A DNA stretch of 64,000 nucleotides from contig JAZHRO010000003.1 of NCBI GenBank assembly GCA_037157565.1, positions 68,264,501 to 68,328,500 of the forward strand, read 5' to 3'. The translations under genes and the position numbers were made by a program. Below are positions 35,830 to 47,638 of this stretch, piece after piece. This stretch comes from Thalassia testudinum. Lineage: Eukaryota; Streptophyta; Magnoliopsida; Alismatales; Hydrocharitaceae. Below the pieces are notes generated by a model. It was not told the DNA's origin and did not search any database. It saw only the letters and a program-made list of their open reading frames with translations. Position 1 is the stretch's first letter, and every line of letters starts with the position of its first letter.

Positions 35830-37370
35830 ATATTTACAAATGGGGTCATTCAGATCTCTAACCCAAAGATGGGTAATTCATTTAAAGTCAACGGTCAACG
35901 TCTGAAGCCTTTTATTGACCATATTGTTCCAGAACCCATCTCAGACATGGTTACTCTAATCACATTGTGATTTCTTTGGTTGGATGTCGCCTACCTGATG
36001 GTATTAAACTCAGCAGGTGTACAGCCTGACTCAGAGTTGACCCGAGCATCATATTCAAGTGATATCTTCTATATTCTACCCTTCCTTTCATGTCTTTTAT
36101 TCTCAATCTGGACATTGCATCAACTTGGCATGGGGGGGTGGATTCATTTTTGAATCATTTTGTCAGCTTTGTGGAATTCTTGTAAATTCTACTTGTTTTC
36201 TCAAAAATAAATAAATAAATAAAATGGAATTAGGAGAGAATACTTGGGCATTATGACTTTTCAATATTTGGACATAATACAGTAGGATCTGAATGCTAAG
36301 ACCCTTCAGGTCTTTAGGCTTAATCAGCCTGGGTATCCACTAAAATGTGGATTTGTTTATCAAGTCCTTGCCATTCTGAATTCTATTTCAATTTGGTTAA
36401 ATAAGTTGGGATGATAAGTACACGACTTATCAACTCACCCTCTGATTTGAGGAAACTTTAAGTCTAAGCTTCTACACACTATTCGCACTGATTTGTTGTT
36501 CGACGATTTTATTGGAAATTGGGTAGCTAATGAACCTTCTAGGATGGTATGGCTGGTAAGTTATTGTGGGTAACAGCCAATAGGTAGGTTGTCTAGAGCC
36601 TATCCACTAGACCATTCCTTTTCTGCTGCCTTTAGGTAAATCTTAGACTAGGGAAGCCACCTACTTAAAGAAAAGAAAAAAAAAAGTCCAAAAAGAAAAG
36701 AAAAAGAAAAAGAAAAGGAGAAAAGAAAAAAAATAAAATAAAAAGAAATAAGCCAGGCTTCACCGCACGAGTATGGCTGGCAAGTTATCGTGGGTAACAA
36801 CCCATTGGTAGGTTGTCCAGATTCCAGCTCAAGAAATGCACGTTTAATTCCTAAAACACTTAGGAAGAAGCAGAGAAGTAGAATAAGCCAGGGAGATATA
36901 CACTGGATTTACCCTTGTGTTGACCTCATAAAAAAATAAAAGTAGGGAGAAAGCTACTAGTCGTATAGATACACCTTTAGGCAGAATTCTTTTTAAGGTC
37001 ACCTCGAGGCATAGAAACCCGAAGTCCATTCTGATTGCCGATCAACGAGTCTATGACATTCACAAAAAGATGCTTAAAACTTAGGGTTCTCATCAAGTCT
37101 TGTAGAAAGACGCTCTGTAACCCTAAACTAAAAAATCCAAAAAAATTAGAAAAGAAAGAGAAAAAGAGATCCTTCTTTGAATAAGGCAAGGGCTTGAGGC
37201 GGTCTGCATTTTGGCAGATACCCGAGCATTGTTGTATCTTTGAAGTTCAGGTCCAAAGTAAAAATTCCTTAATGTTGAAAATGACTTTTGCCCGAGTAAT
37301 CCAATACTACTTCTTTTATAAATAGCATGTAGTTTTTGCAAGGACTAGCAAAAGATAGGAATGAGGGTGT
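35830..37370 (+). other. C 3' non-coding region and polypurine tract
   Basis: No envelope-like ORF is found. The region matches the 3' part of family A: GGACATTGCAT..GGCATGGGGGGGTGG near 36111, hairpin 36413-36431, the duplicated motif at about 36548-36603 and 36772-36828 around an A/G tract, and the polypurine tract AAAAGATAGGAATGAGGGTG ending at 37370. Confidence 0.75.
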
Positions 37371-39224
37371 GATGTGTATATATCTAAATAGCCAAAAATG
37401 TTTATTAATGATTGTTCTTAGTACCGTACTAGCATCATGAATTGTAAATATTGCATAACACATAATCATGCATTTATGTTGAATTGTACAAATTGTATAA
37501 TAATTGTCTCCTTTTATGGCCAGGGACAAGATGACTTTTAATTGATGCTTCGGATGAAAGATCCAACCATACGATTTTGATCAGGGCGATGATAGGAGTT
37601 GACTCCAAGATCGCCCTGATTGGACATCCATAGCATCAGATATAGTTTGAGGAAGCTCAGAAAATATGGGCCATGATGGTGTCAATCTACACTTTAGACG
37701 ACAAATCTGACCACACGGATGGGTTCAGATCAACTATTGTAGCCTAATAGCATGAAAATCGATCCAATCCAACATTCATTCCATCGTCTACAACACACAG
37801 AAGATGGATGGCCAAGATGGCACCACGTGGCCCCATCTTAGCTGCCCAATCGACCCAAAGACCCACCGCTGCATTTCAAAGGACTCTTCATTGCATGATC
37901 CTAGCCGTTGGATCTTGATCCAATGTCTAGGATTTACTCAGACGCACCCACTCTCATTTTCATAAGGCAAAAGGTGTGGACGATCTATGCCGTTGGATCT
38001 CGATCCAACTGCCATGGTCTCTCACGCAGAAAACCATCAGCGTGCCTCAAACACATGCGCAGTGTTGCAGGAGAGCGTCTCTTCACGAGGCAGAGGCACG
38101 GGTTCGATCCCCGCTACACCTCAAATCAGGATGCGGGCACTGGAGCACACTCAATTCAGTCATTCGATGTAAATCATGTGGGCAAGGAGCGGGCGACGTG
38201 GCGTAATAGTTGCGAGTGGTTCACGCATGCGTGATCCCACATAGAAGTAAACGCCAGATCAGACGTGGGGGGTGAGATGCATTCTTAGCCGTTGGATGCA
38301 AGATCCAACAGCTGAGGAGAGGCAAGCACTAACTCTCAACGACTGAAGAAGAGTTCAAGTGCTTTAAGCCATCCGATCTCTTGATCGGACGGCTGAGAGC
38401 GCAAGAATGTGGCTGTTGCTTTGAGGCACGATGAAGGAGAGAGGGTGTGGGCAAGTGTGCACGTAAGGCCACGACCATGTCTTTAGTGACGCTTAATTCT
38501 GTCACTAAAGACCCCCTCATTTAATGTTTTGAAAATGTAATGACCAAATTGCCCCCAATCCTTGCAACTATAGAAGAAGACCCCTGCCCTACAAAATACT
38601 CATCCTTTCCTTCACCTCTCTCCCTCTCCAAAGCTCTAGAGAAGCTTGTCCCACACCTGGGATGCTCCTTTAGAGCCAAATCCAAAGTTTTCTTGCCTCT
38701 ATTCTGGAAGTAGATCCCGTAACGTCGAGGACGCTTTGCCTCATTCCCGCTTCTTCCTGCTTCATCCTCCTTCTTCCCTCCCCATCCTCGATCTTCTAGG
38801 CATCGCTCTGTCTAGCTTGTCCTCCAAGCAATCATCAAGGAGGATAACATCTCTCTCTCTTCCTTTTATCACTTTCAAGAATAGAATTTCCTACTTTCTA
38901 GCTACAATCATTTCCTACTTTCTAGCTGTAATCATTTAATATTTTCTAGTTATAAAAATAGTATTCATATATCAAGTGATTGTTCTTCCTCTCTCTCTTA
39001 GTGTTAATATCAATTGCATTGTAATTATCTCTCTTTCATGCAAAAATTCCAAAAAAGAAATATAATCATAGATTTTAGATCGACATAGCCTCCCTATGTT
39101 CGACCGAGAATTTCTTTATGAATTTCGGTTAAATTTTATCTGTTGACGGATTACTTCGCAAATCGAACTTCAAGGATGGGTTTTTCAAATCCAACTCTGA
39201 TCACGTAGTTTTCCGTATTCTACA
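37371..39224 (+). repeat. C 3' LTR
   Basis: It starts TGATGTGTATATATC and ends CTACA (TTCAACA in the 5' copy). It has the B-box-like GGTTCGATCCC at 38101-38111, foldback GATCGGACGGCT near 38388, TTTAGTGAC..GTCACTAAA foldback near 38482-38510, and a TATA box decayed to TATAGAAG near 38570. It is clearly diverged from the 5' LTR. Confidence 0.88.
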
Positions 39225-40153
39225 ATCTCCTTAAAAAAGAATCAATAAAAAGTAAATAAATACTGAAATAAAATTTTAAGTATCAACCTTTACAAAATAG
39301 TAAAAAATAAGAAATAAAATCCAATAAAAAATATCCAAGCTTTGTAGGATGAACATAACATTTCCCTAAAATTCAAGTTACAAGTTGCACTATTATCATG
39401 AAACAGGCAAAGCTTAAAGTAATGAAATTCAAGAAGCATAAAGATTAAAAAATGACTTCTCCAACTTGGAACCTAAAAGGATGCACCAGTCGGGAATCGA
39501 ACTTGGGTCTATACTATGTAAGGATACCATTTTACCACTAAACCACTAAAGTTGTTCATGTTTCATGAACTTAATTAAATAACGCAAACTAAGAGTGGTC
39601 AGAACATGAATAATCTTGAAATAGTTTGGATAGACACCCCACATTACCCTCTTGAACACCATAAGAAATCAAGGCAAAGAGAACAACAAGATCTCTCTAA
39701 AAGCAACATTGAATATTGCCACCTTTACCAACATTTCAAGCTCATCATTTTTTCTTACTAACAAGAATGTCACCAATATCCAAAGATACCCACCCATCAA
39801 ATCTATACACTTTATCCATCTATACCAAAGAATTCAACCTAGAAAAAGAAGAGCAAATTAAGCAAAGTGCTTGGCAATTGAAAGAATTAATATAATTGAT
39901 GCACCATCTTTTGGCAAATGGAAGTGTTGGCAGATGCTTTTAACAAATCAAAGAATTAATCTGCCTACAAAATTAAACCTGAAAAAATCTTTTGCAAGTA
40001 AAATATAATTGATAAACCATCTACATTCCTCCAGCTCCAATAAAGTGATGTTTGCTTCTTTTACGTACCTGTTCTCCCCATTAAACAGTCACAACTGGAG
40101 GAAACAACACAGCTAGTGTTAACGAGACGAAATCAGTGTTTTAAAAGGTGTTA
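39225..40153. other. Spacer between C and the E LTR
   Basis: AT-rich unique-looking DNA with no supported coding sequence. It holds the tRNA-Gly-like pseudogene at 39482-39552. The 69-codon ORF at 39652 lacks any recognisable feature. Confidence 0.5.
39482..39552 (-). pseudogene. tRNA-Gly-like pseudogene
   Basis: On the minus strand the sequence follows plant tRNA-Gly(GCC), as I recall it, along its whole length: D-arm TTTAGTGGTAAAATGG, T arm AAGTTCGATTCCCGACT and the 3' end TGGTGCA. The anticodon triplet is TAC instead of GCC, and the 5' side of the acceptor stem no longer pairs with the 3' side. It is therefore a pseudogene, or a tRNA-derived repeat head, and not an expressed tRNA. Confidence 0.7.
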
Positions 40154-42920
40154 TGTTGTAGTATAAATGAAATCGCCTTGAAAGCAAATGAGAATTTTAT
40201 TACTCGAAAACCTAAGTATCCAAGGTCGAACATAGGGAGCAAATTGGTATTTTAAAAACTAAAATCACAATCTCAAATTAATCAAAATATGATGTTCAAC
40301 AATAATATGAATGAGATTCAATGTATATAAAAGCTAAAGAGAGAATAGAAGATGTAAAAAGAAATATAATGTTCTCTCTTCTTTCTTCTCTCTCTGATGG
40401 CTTCTTCCTTCTTCTTTGATTTCTCTTTTCTTTCTCTACCTTCTACCTTTGATTCTTTCACTTCTTCTGCCTTCTATTCTCTATGGCTCCTTTTCTCTTC
40501 TTTTCTTCTTTGGCTTCTATTTCTGCCTTTGTCTTTTGCTTTCCTTCTTCTTCCTTCTCTACTTGGCCATACCTTCTCTTCTTGTTTTCTTCTTTGTCTG
40601 CCTTGGCTTTCTTCCTTCCTTAGCTCCTCTTCTTTAGCCTTGTCTTCAGCCACTACAGTGCTTCTTCCTCCTTCCTTGCTTCTACCGTCAAGTCCTTCCT
40701 CCTTAGCCACTCCTACCTTTAGCTTCTTCCACAGCTTCTTCTTCTTCACAAGTCCTTCGTCAACAGTAGCCTCTTCCTTCTCCTTCTTTCCCTACATAGA
40801 GCGGAGAAAAACCTAGCCCTACCCTCCCCCACGTACACTCTCTCAGAGCCAGCCGGGTAATCGGGTCGAGTTATGGGCACCCGGGTCCAGGCGCATCGGC
40901 GTGGGTGGTGCATGAGGAGTGCAAGGTAAACGGGTCGGCCAGGTCCACGTGGGTGTGGGTCGTAGACGAGGCAGGAGTCGTGGCCAAGGGGACCTCACCC
41001 CGTGACTTGAGACGACCAACAAGAAACACAAAAGTAATTTAAGTGACTCACCTGTGCCTACCATTTCTGAGGTAGGACTCAAGTCCCACCTGCTTCTTCA
41101 CGCACCCGCAGGGAGGACTCTCATGCAATTAGGGCAGCTGCAGTCACTGAGGCCCTTGATTGCTTAGTGTGAACGGTTCGTAGAAGGATTCCGTGCACCT
41201 AGGATGCTTCTGCCTGGAGTGGGGCGACCTGGAGCGAGCAAGCAAGCTCCTTCACACTTGCTCTAAGGGTGGAAAGGGCTCAAACCTGAAACGCACGAAC
41301 ACAACCTCGCGGGCCTATCAAATGACTTGGGGAGCTTTGCCGTATCACGGCAAAGGTGAGGCAGGGGTTGGTGTGGTGCAAAATAGCCTAGGCGTGCGTG
41401 CCTAGGTCAGACTATGACTGTGGAAGTGCGTGTGTTCGGTGGGCACTTGGGGTGTGTGTGGCGGTCAATGGAGGAGTGGATGGTGATCAGTGAGTGGTGG
41501 CGAAGGTTCTGAGGTGGGTGGCGAGGCGTGTGAAGGGGTGGAGCGACGGTTGCGCCACGCCGATGGTCTGCTAGAGATGAGGGAGATGGAGGTGGTTGGT
41601 GGCTATCAGGGGGCGTTTTTCAAAATTAAGTGGGGGAAAATGAAGGGTAGATAGAGGGGAACTTACTAAGGGAAGTTAGACGAAGGGGGAAAGGTGGAGG
41701 ACAAGCGGAGTGCGTGTGCCGTCGTTGGAGAAGAAGGCCCTGAGGTGAGGATGACGGTGACGATGAAGGGGTTGGAGAGGCGTGCACGGGTATGGCGCGA
41801 TGCGGAGGAGCAAGGCAGAGAAGACTCTACCACTGGTATGGTGGCAGAGTGACGAGAAAAGGGAGGAGAGATTGCTAGAGCTTGCAGGCAGTTGGCCGGA
41901 GATGAGAGAGGAAGAAATCAAGGGGGTATCTGCGACCAAAACAAGCTTGAAAGATGCAGCAAGGATAGGAGGTCCTTTTATAGTTGTTGCCCGAGGTCCT
42001 TGTGATTGGAAGGCAAGCTTCCAAACATAAAGATCTCGTCAGAGATGGAAGGTGTGGATGATACCCAATTCTCTCGAGTGTTGGCACGAGAGATTGGGTG
42101 CAAATCCGATCTTAGGATCATGTTCAGACGGTAGGGAATTCCTCAGAGAATCACCCTTCCAAATCTAGGAGGAGATCTCTAAGGATTTAGGAAGAAATCC
42201 TCCTTAAATCCTCGTCGAAGTGGGATTCCTCCGCTGTAATGGCAGAGGGACCTAAATGCAAAGAGTGGAGAGGAAGATAGGGGGGTCTCCGTAAGGGTTT
42301 TCAAAAGCTAAGGATCAAAATGTAATTAGGTGGACTATTTTGCAAAGTAGGTCAAGGCGACCTTCCCTTAGGCCAAAATTTTGCTACAACCCTAATTTGG
42401 ACCTAAGGAATCCAATGGTGAAGTTGTATTTTAGGTTGGACCATGTTTGATTGGACATTTTACACAAAAACCTAAATTCGACTAAATAATGAGCTAGGAC
42501 CCCAATCTAGGTCAAAATAGGTTCCAAAGGCCAAATTGTAGGTTCTAAACCCTAGAGGGTATTTTTTCTTGATTTTTAGAGGGTTTAGTTGATTTTTATC
42601 CTTACCAGAACCTTGTAAAATTAAGTAGGTTTGTTTTAGGGTTATAGAATGTCATTTAATTCTTAAATCTCACCATAACCCTTCTCTGATTGGACCATCC
42701 CACTTTTCCTCTTATTAAGTCCAATCGACCTATGTTTAGCCCCTGAGAAATCCTGTTGATGTAATGCAATGGTAAAATTGTAGTTTTACCTTTTATTTCA
42801 TGTTTTCTTCTCAGAATACTTCTTCCTTGAATTAGACCTTCCTTTAGGTTATGTAGGAGCTTTTATTCTATTTTCTAGGTCAAAATGAGCTAGTTAGGGC
42901 TCATGATGGTGTTTCCATCG
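40154..42920 (-). repeat. E-minus: family-E LTR (probable solo LTR)
   Basis: Read on the minus strand it starts at 42920 (..CGATGGAAACACCATCATGA) and ends with ACTACAACA at 40154. It matches E-plus (43495 onward) through ACACCATCATGAGC, GAACCTATTTTGACCT, ACTTCACCA..ATTCCTT and TTTGCTCCCT. A TATA box is at 41976-41982 (minus). The CT-rich stretch at 40380-40800 and the GC-rich stretch at 40830-41500 contain long frames that reflect composition only. No PBS follows 40154, and no clear target duplication was found. Confidence 0.65.
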
Positions 42921-43270
42921 GCTAGCATTGAATATGTACCAGCAAAAAGCTACCTCTAAGGAACAACATCGTTGTTACCATGACCTAAGTCAACCAACTC
43001 ATTGTAAATACATTATAAGTTCTTGATCCATGGATATTGAGAAATTTGCCAATAAAAAAAGAACAAATTTGTGATGTTGACCAATCGATTCTCACTGACC
43101 ATCATTTCACAGGTAACTACTTCTAACATTCCTTACAGCAATAGTACAATCATATCACGCTTAGATGAGTCACCATCTTTCTGCAAAAAGGAAGAAATGA
43201 ATTCCACTATTAAGCAAAAAAATGTGCCTAATATCACTGATCTATGGAGTGGTGTAGCATACTTATTTAG
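42921..43270. other. Short spacer between the inverted E LTRs
   Basis: AT-rich, with no clear feature. It leads into the short ORF at 43271 and could include intron-like sequence, but nothing firm can be said. Confidence 0.4.
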
Positions 43271-43489
43271 AAAAAAAAAGAACAAAGAAATGTAGATCAT
43301 AGACGAACTTTAGGTTTCACATTCTATGTGCCATCTGCCATTGAAGGTAAAAGGACCTATCACTATACTAACTTATGGCTTGCAAAAGTACCTTACACTT
43401 TGGATCCTTTAACTCAGTGGGATTCAAGAGCTTCGCACCGTTTTCACATTGATCTCACTAAGCATACTCATAGCTACAATTTGGAGTAG
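43271..43489 (+). other. Short ORF of unknown origin between the E LTRs
   Basis: An open frame runs from after TAG 43268-43270 to TAG 43487-43489. From about 43298 it has protein-like composition: HRRTLGFTFYVPSAIEGKR, then YTNLWLAKVPYTLDPLTQW and SRASHRFHIDLTKHTHSYN. This is unlike the low-complexity frames elsewhere in the window. It has no ATG near the start and is preceded by ATGTAG, which could be a splice acceptor. I do not recognise the family. It may be a terminal exon or a captured gene fragment. Confidence 0.35.
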
Positions 43490-43494
43490 GGCAT

Positions 43495-46154
43495 TGATGT
43501 TAACACCATCATGAGCCATAACTAGCTTTTTTTACTCAGAATTAATTAACAAATGCTCCTACATAATCTCTTAAAAGACATAATTCCATGCAAATCCATT
43601 CTGAGAAGAAAATATTAAATTAGGGTTAATTCTAAAATTTTAGCATCACATCATGAAAGTGGAGTAACCATGAGATTTCCCAGGGGTTAATTCAAGGTAA
43701 AATGATCATTAATGTCTAATAAGTGAGTCCACACAGACAGAATTAGGGTTTCACACATTTCAAGAATCAAAACAGCACCTAAAACTCTATTTTAGACCTG
43801 CTTGAATTACAGAGGTTTCGATCAGTATAAAAATTATCTAAACCTCCTAAAATTCATAAAAAAATATTCTCAGAGGTTTGGTACCCTTCATTTGACTATC
43901 TGAACCTATTTTGACCTTGAATAGAGTCATAGATAGATTTCTACCCAAATTTGGGTTTCTATGCAAATTTCCTAGTCAAACTTGGTCAAAACTGAAATTT
44001 GACTTCACCACTGCATTCCTTGTGTCCAACTAAGTTTGTACCAAAATTTGGGACCAATCAGAGTCCATCTTGATCAAGTTTGCATTTCAGTCCATTTAAA
44101 CTCTATTCCTTTCAGTCAAACCCCTAAGTTTTGAAATCTTTTGCATTCAGCCCCCTATCTTTGTTGTCTCCTTCACCAAATGCCCCTTGCCACCTGATTC
44201 CAACACAGACTCCTAAAATCCAAAAATTGCTGACTTCAAAGAGTGAAAGCTCTTGCATTTGGTAACTAAATCCCTCCAAATTTGGAGGGATTGGTCCATG
44301 AAGGATTCTTTGTTGATTGCGCCTCAAGGTTTTCCAGATAGGATCCTAAAAATCTCCACTGATCTCTCGATTCAAAAAGAGGAAACTCATCTATTTCCTT
44401 TAGAAAATCTCACGCAATTTAGGAATTAGGAGCACATTGGAGCTCTATAAAAGCTCCTGGAGCTTCAGGTCGTGCTCCTTAGCACGGTTTGGCTGCCTTT
44501 CTTCAAAAAATCCCTCTCTCCGGTCACCTCCACCATAGCTTTGGTGACTCCTCTCTCTCCAACTTCCTCACCCACTACCACATATCATAGGCACCAGGAT
44601 CATCTTCATCTCCTTCCACACCTCGATGGACAAATCAAGAGCTCCAAAGTCGCCTTCTTCCCCGCCGCTCTATCACTAGAGGAATTCCCTTCTCCAACAC
44701 TGGCCAATCAAAGCTGGCACCATCCCTCCCCCTTTCATCCATTAATTAAGCCCCAAACTTTCCCTCTCTCTCTGTAGTTTAGGTTTAGCCCTTCAGATCT
44801 TAGGTTCGACCAACAACTCACCTCTCTCCCTCATCATCTTCTTCCCCTCTGACCGTGCTCTAGCATGGCCATCCTCACTCCACAGACCACCAAACACCCC
44901 CACATTACCTCTTAAACCTCCACTACACCTCCATGAAAAAAACCCCTCTACCTATTCGCCGTTCCATCCACTCAATCACCCCACCAAACACACCCTTCAC
45001 CGTACACCTTCTCCGACTCGCACGCCCTACATGCACATGCACACGCCACAAGAACCCCACCATCACCTTCACCACCACTTGGCGAAGCTCAGGAGCCATT
45101 TGATTGGAGCCTAGCACCCGTATTCGTGAAGTGCAAGTTTCACTAAGACTCGCCACCATCGTCATTGTCTCCACCTCCGAATGCCTTGCTCCAACTTGCT
45201 CCAACCTTGCTACCATGCTTAGGTGCTGCAAACTCACCCCAGAAGTGTATCTGTAGTAGCAATTGAATGCACTAGCAACGACAGCATCTTCAATTTCTTC
45301 TAGCTTAGCTGTTGCTTGCACGAGAAAAAGAGGGTGGGACTTAGTCCCACCTCGTAAGTGGAAGAATCGCTTGTGTGGTATAAAAGGCAAAAGTTCCTTA
45401 ATCTCCTTGCCCAGTACAATGGGGGGTCGGGTCCCCCTTTCACTCATTAATCCCACTCCTTGCTCACCACCATGTCCGGTGAGACTGGTCCCCTTCCTGG
45501 ATCCGATTACCCACCTGTATACCCTATTAGCCCCAGGTCTGAGAGAAAAGGAACAGGATTTATGAGATGAGGGGGGAGGGTTTTGCTTTATGGCTAAATG
45601 GCTCAAGATGAGTGCTGAAGGAAGAGACTTCGTGACTTAGCTTTGAGGAAGTTAGCTCTGCTACTATGGTTGTGAAGGCTTGAAGAAGAGAAAGCACCCT
45701 TGTGCGCTTACTGATGTTGTGCATGATACTTAAGTCATTTGAGAGTAAGGGGCGATGTCTGACTGAGGTCTTTCATTATGGTTACTGTGGCAATATTTAA
45801 GTGCTTGAGACTGACATGGATTATCAGATTGAGGCACTATTGATTTATTTGAATAATTTGAATACAAGGGATATATGCTTAATTAAGAAGAATAATTGGT
45901 GATTCAAATCACCATTGTTTTTCTAATTCTTCTGGTCCCAAAGATCTTTTGAGATACATTGATTATCAATCTGACAAGTTTTATTCATTGCATATCTTTT
46001 ATTGTGCTTAATTTACTGTGCGCATTTATTCTGAATTAATATTGGTGTGTGAATTCCAAATTTGCTCCCTGCGAACGACCTCGAACTCAAACTAGATTTC
46101 AAGTTTATAAGTTTAAGTTTTTTTCGTTTGATTTAGGACTGTACTATGATAACC
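43495..46154 (+). repeat. E-plus: family-E LTR (probable solo LTR)
   Basis: It begins TGATGTTAACACCATCATGAG and is inverted relative to E-minus. TATAAAA is at 44446-44452, about 950 bp from the start, as in E-minus (about 940 bp). The LTR-end landmark TTTGCTCCCTGCGAACGACC is at about 46057. The right end is uncertain, with the best estimate near 46154. No PBS or target duplication could be identified. Long frames at 44923-45606 overlap this LTR and are not supported as genes. Confidence 0.6.
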
Positions 46155-46438
46155 ATATCATAAATCTCCTCATTTTGCACTCAAACAAGCATACTCCCTC
46201 CACCAAACAGTTAGTGAGGAATCATGAACATGCATCACAGTAGAGCTAGATGAAAATCACAAATACAATCGTATAAATAATCACCTGCTACATGGCATTC
46301 TTGGTAAGCAATCCATTCTCCAAAATTTTCTAGAAGATAACCTAGCATACTTTAGTTTGCTATGGGCTAGAAGTGCATCCACAGTGACCAAAACTAATAT
46401 CAAACCAATCATATACACTCTTATGAATTGCATGAAAA
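46155..46438. other. Spacer before element B2
   Basis: AT-rich sequence with no feature I can support. It ends at the TGATAAAC start of the B2 LTR. Confidence 0.4.
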
Positions 46439-47638
46439 TGATAAACACCAGTTTATCATCACTATCATGCCTAAAAACACATCTACCTCTTAGGTTTTTC
46501 ACATTGCAAATTGGTATGGGGTTGCATTTAGCCATTTCTTAATTTAGGCACGCATTGCATCATTTTCCCTTATTTTTGCTTACATACACTTCCTATCATT
46601 GTTAGGGATGATTACACAGTGAAAATCACTTAAACCCTGGCAATGTAGAAGTCAGAAGATGAAGATAAAGATCATTCCAGCTGGGTCTCAACTCAATCCA
46701 GCTCACCTCAGCTGGATTCTAGCTCAACCCAACACAATGCAGTTGGATCCAACTCATTCCAACTCCACACAACTCATGGTAGCTCCAATCAACTTAGCTT
46801 AGCTACTAGTCCTCAACTAGCAAAGCTAAGTTAGCTACAGAGTCCACAACTAGCTCATGGTAGATGAACACTAGCTCATGAAGACTCGCCGTAGCTCAAC
46901 TTAGTTGAGCTTGTCAACTAGATCTAAGCCTAGCTTGCTTGGCTAGCTAGGGAATCTTCAAGAAGATCAGAGCCAGCTCCCCTCAACTCTAGGATAGTTG
47001 AGAACAACTCAACTTAGCTCAACGTACTCAACTTAGTAGCTAGCTAAGCTAAGTAGCTAAGCTCCTAAAAGACCTTCTATAGCAACAAACCAGTTCCATA
47101 CAGACTCACAACTACTCCACCAACTAAATCTCAGCTCCTCCTTCGTTACTCTACTAGCTAAGCTAGCTTAGCTAAGCACAACCTCACCTCTACTCCATGG
47201 TCATGCACTTCCCTACTTAGCTCCATAACTAGCACCATCTTCCTTAACCAACACCACCTCCACAACCCTCCTCCTTTTGGCACCAACTCTTTACATCCCT
47301 TAACCACATCACCACCACCAAAAGTCACTTTAAATGTGGCTCCAACTTCCCCTTCTATAAGCCCTTTATGTGGTGCTAACTTCCCATTAGATCTCCACCT
47401 TACATCTCAACATAAGCCCCATCTCTTCCCTCCATTTTTCCTCCAAAAAGAACCCCTTCTAGAACTACCTTTGGCGTTAAAAGTGGTGGCATCCCACCAC
47501 CATGGCTAGCCAACAAGAATCACCATTAACCTTTAACCACCCCCCTCCACATCCCTTTAGTTGGAGCCATCCATCAATGACCATTGATCCCATAAACACC
47601 TCCCATAACCTAATCCTAGCCCTCCATGATATCCACAC

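Larger units (their letters stand above)
14968..39224 (+). mobile_element. C: Athila-like Ty3/gypsy element, split by A2, A3 and solo LTR D
   Basis: The LTRs are 14968-16827 and 37371-39224. The flanks GTCTC (14963-14967) and ATCTC (39225-39229) differ by one base and are probably the decayed target duplication. The internal order is PBS, gag, protease, RT, RNase H, integrase, non-coding region and polypurine tract, the Athila order. Removing the three insertions leaves about 12 kb, a normal Athila size. Every domain carries stops or frameshifts, and the LTR termini are mutated (CGAT.. at the 5' end, ..CTACA at the 3' end). It is dead, but its leader and 3' region match family A, making C the likely type of autonomous partner. 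Confidence 0.9.

Noticed and set aside
40397..40816. 139-aa Ser/Phe/Leu-rich frame
   Set aside because: It is a CT-rich low-complexity stretch of the E-minus LTR, read on the strand opposite to LTR transcription. A second frame is open in parallel.
45290..45565. 100-aa plus-strand frame in the E-plus LTR
   Set aside because: It overlaps the antisense frame at 44923-45606, is not seen in E-minus, and lacks any motif.
44923..45606. 227-aa minus-strand frame
   Set aside because: It is antisense within the E-plus LTR downstream of its TATA box, with no recognisable domain.
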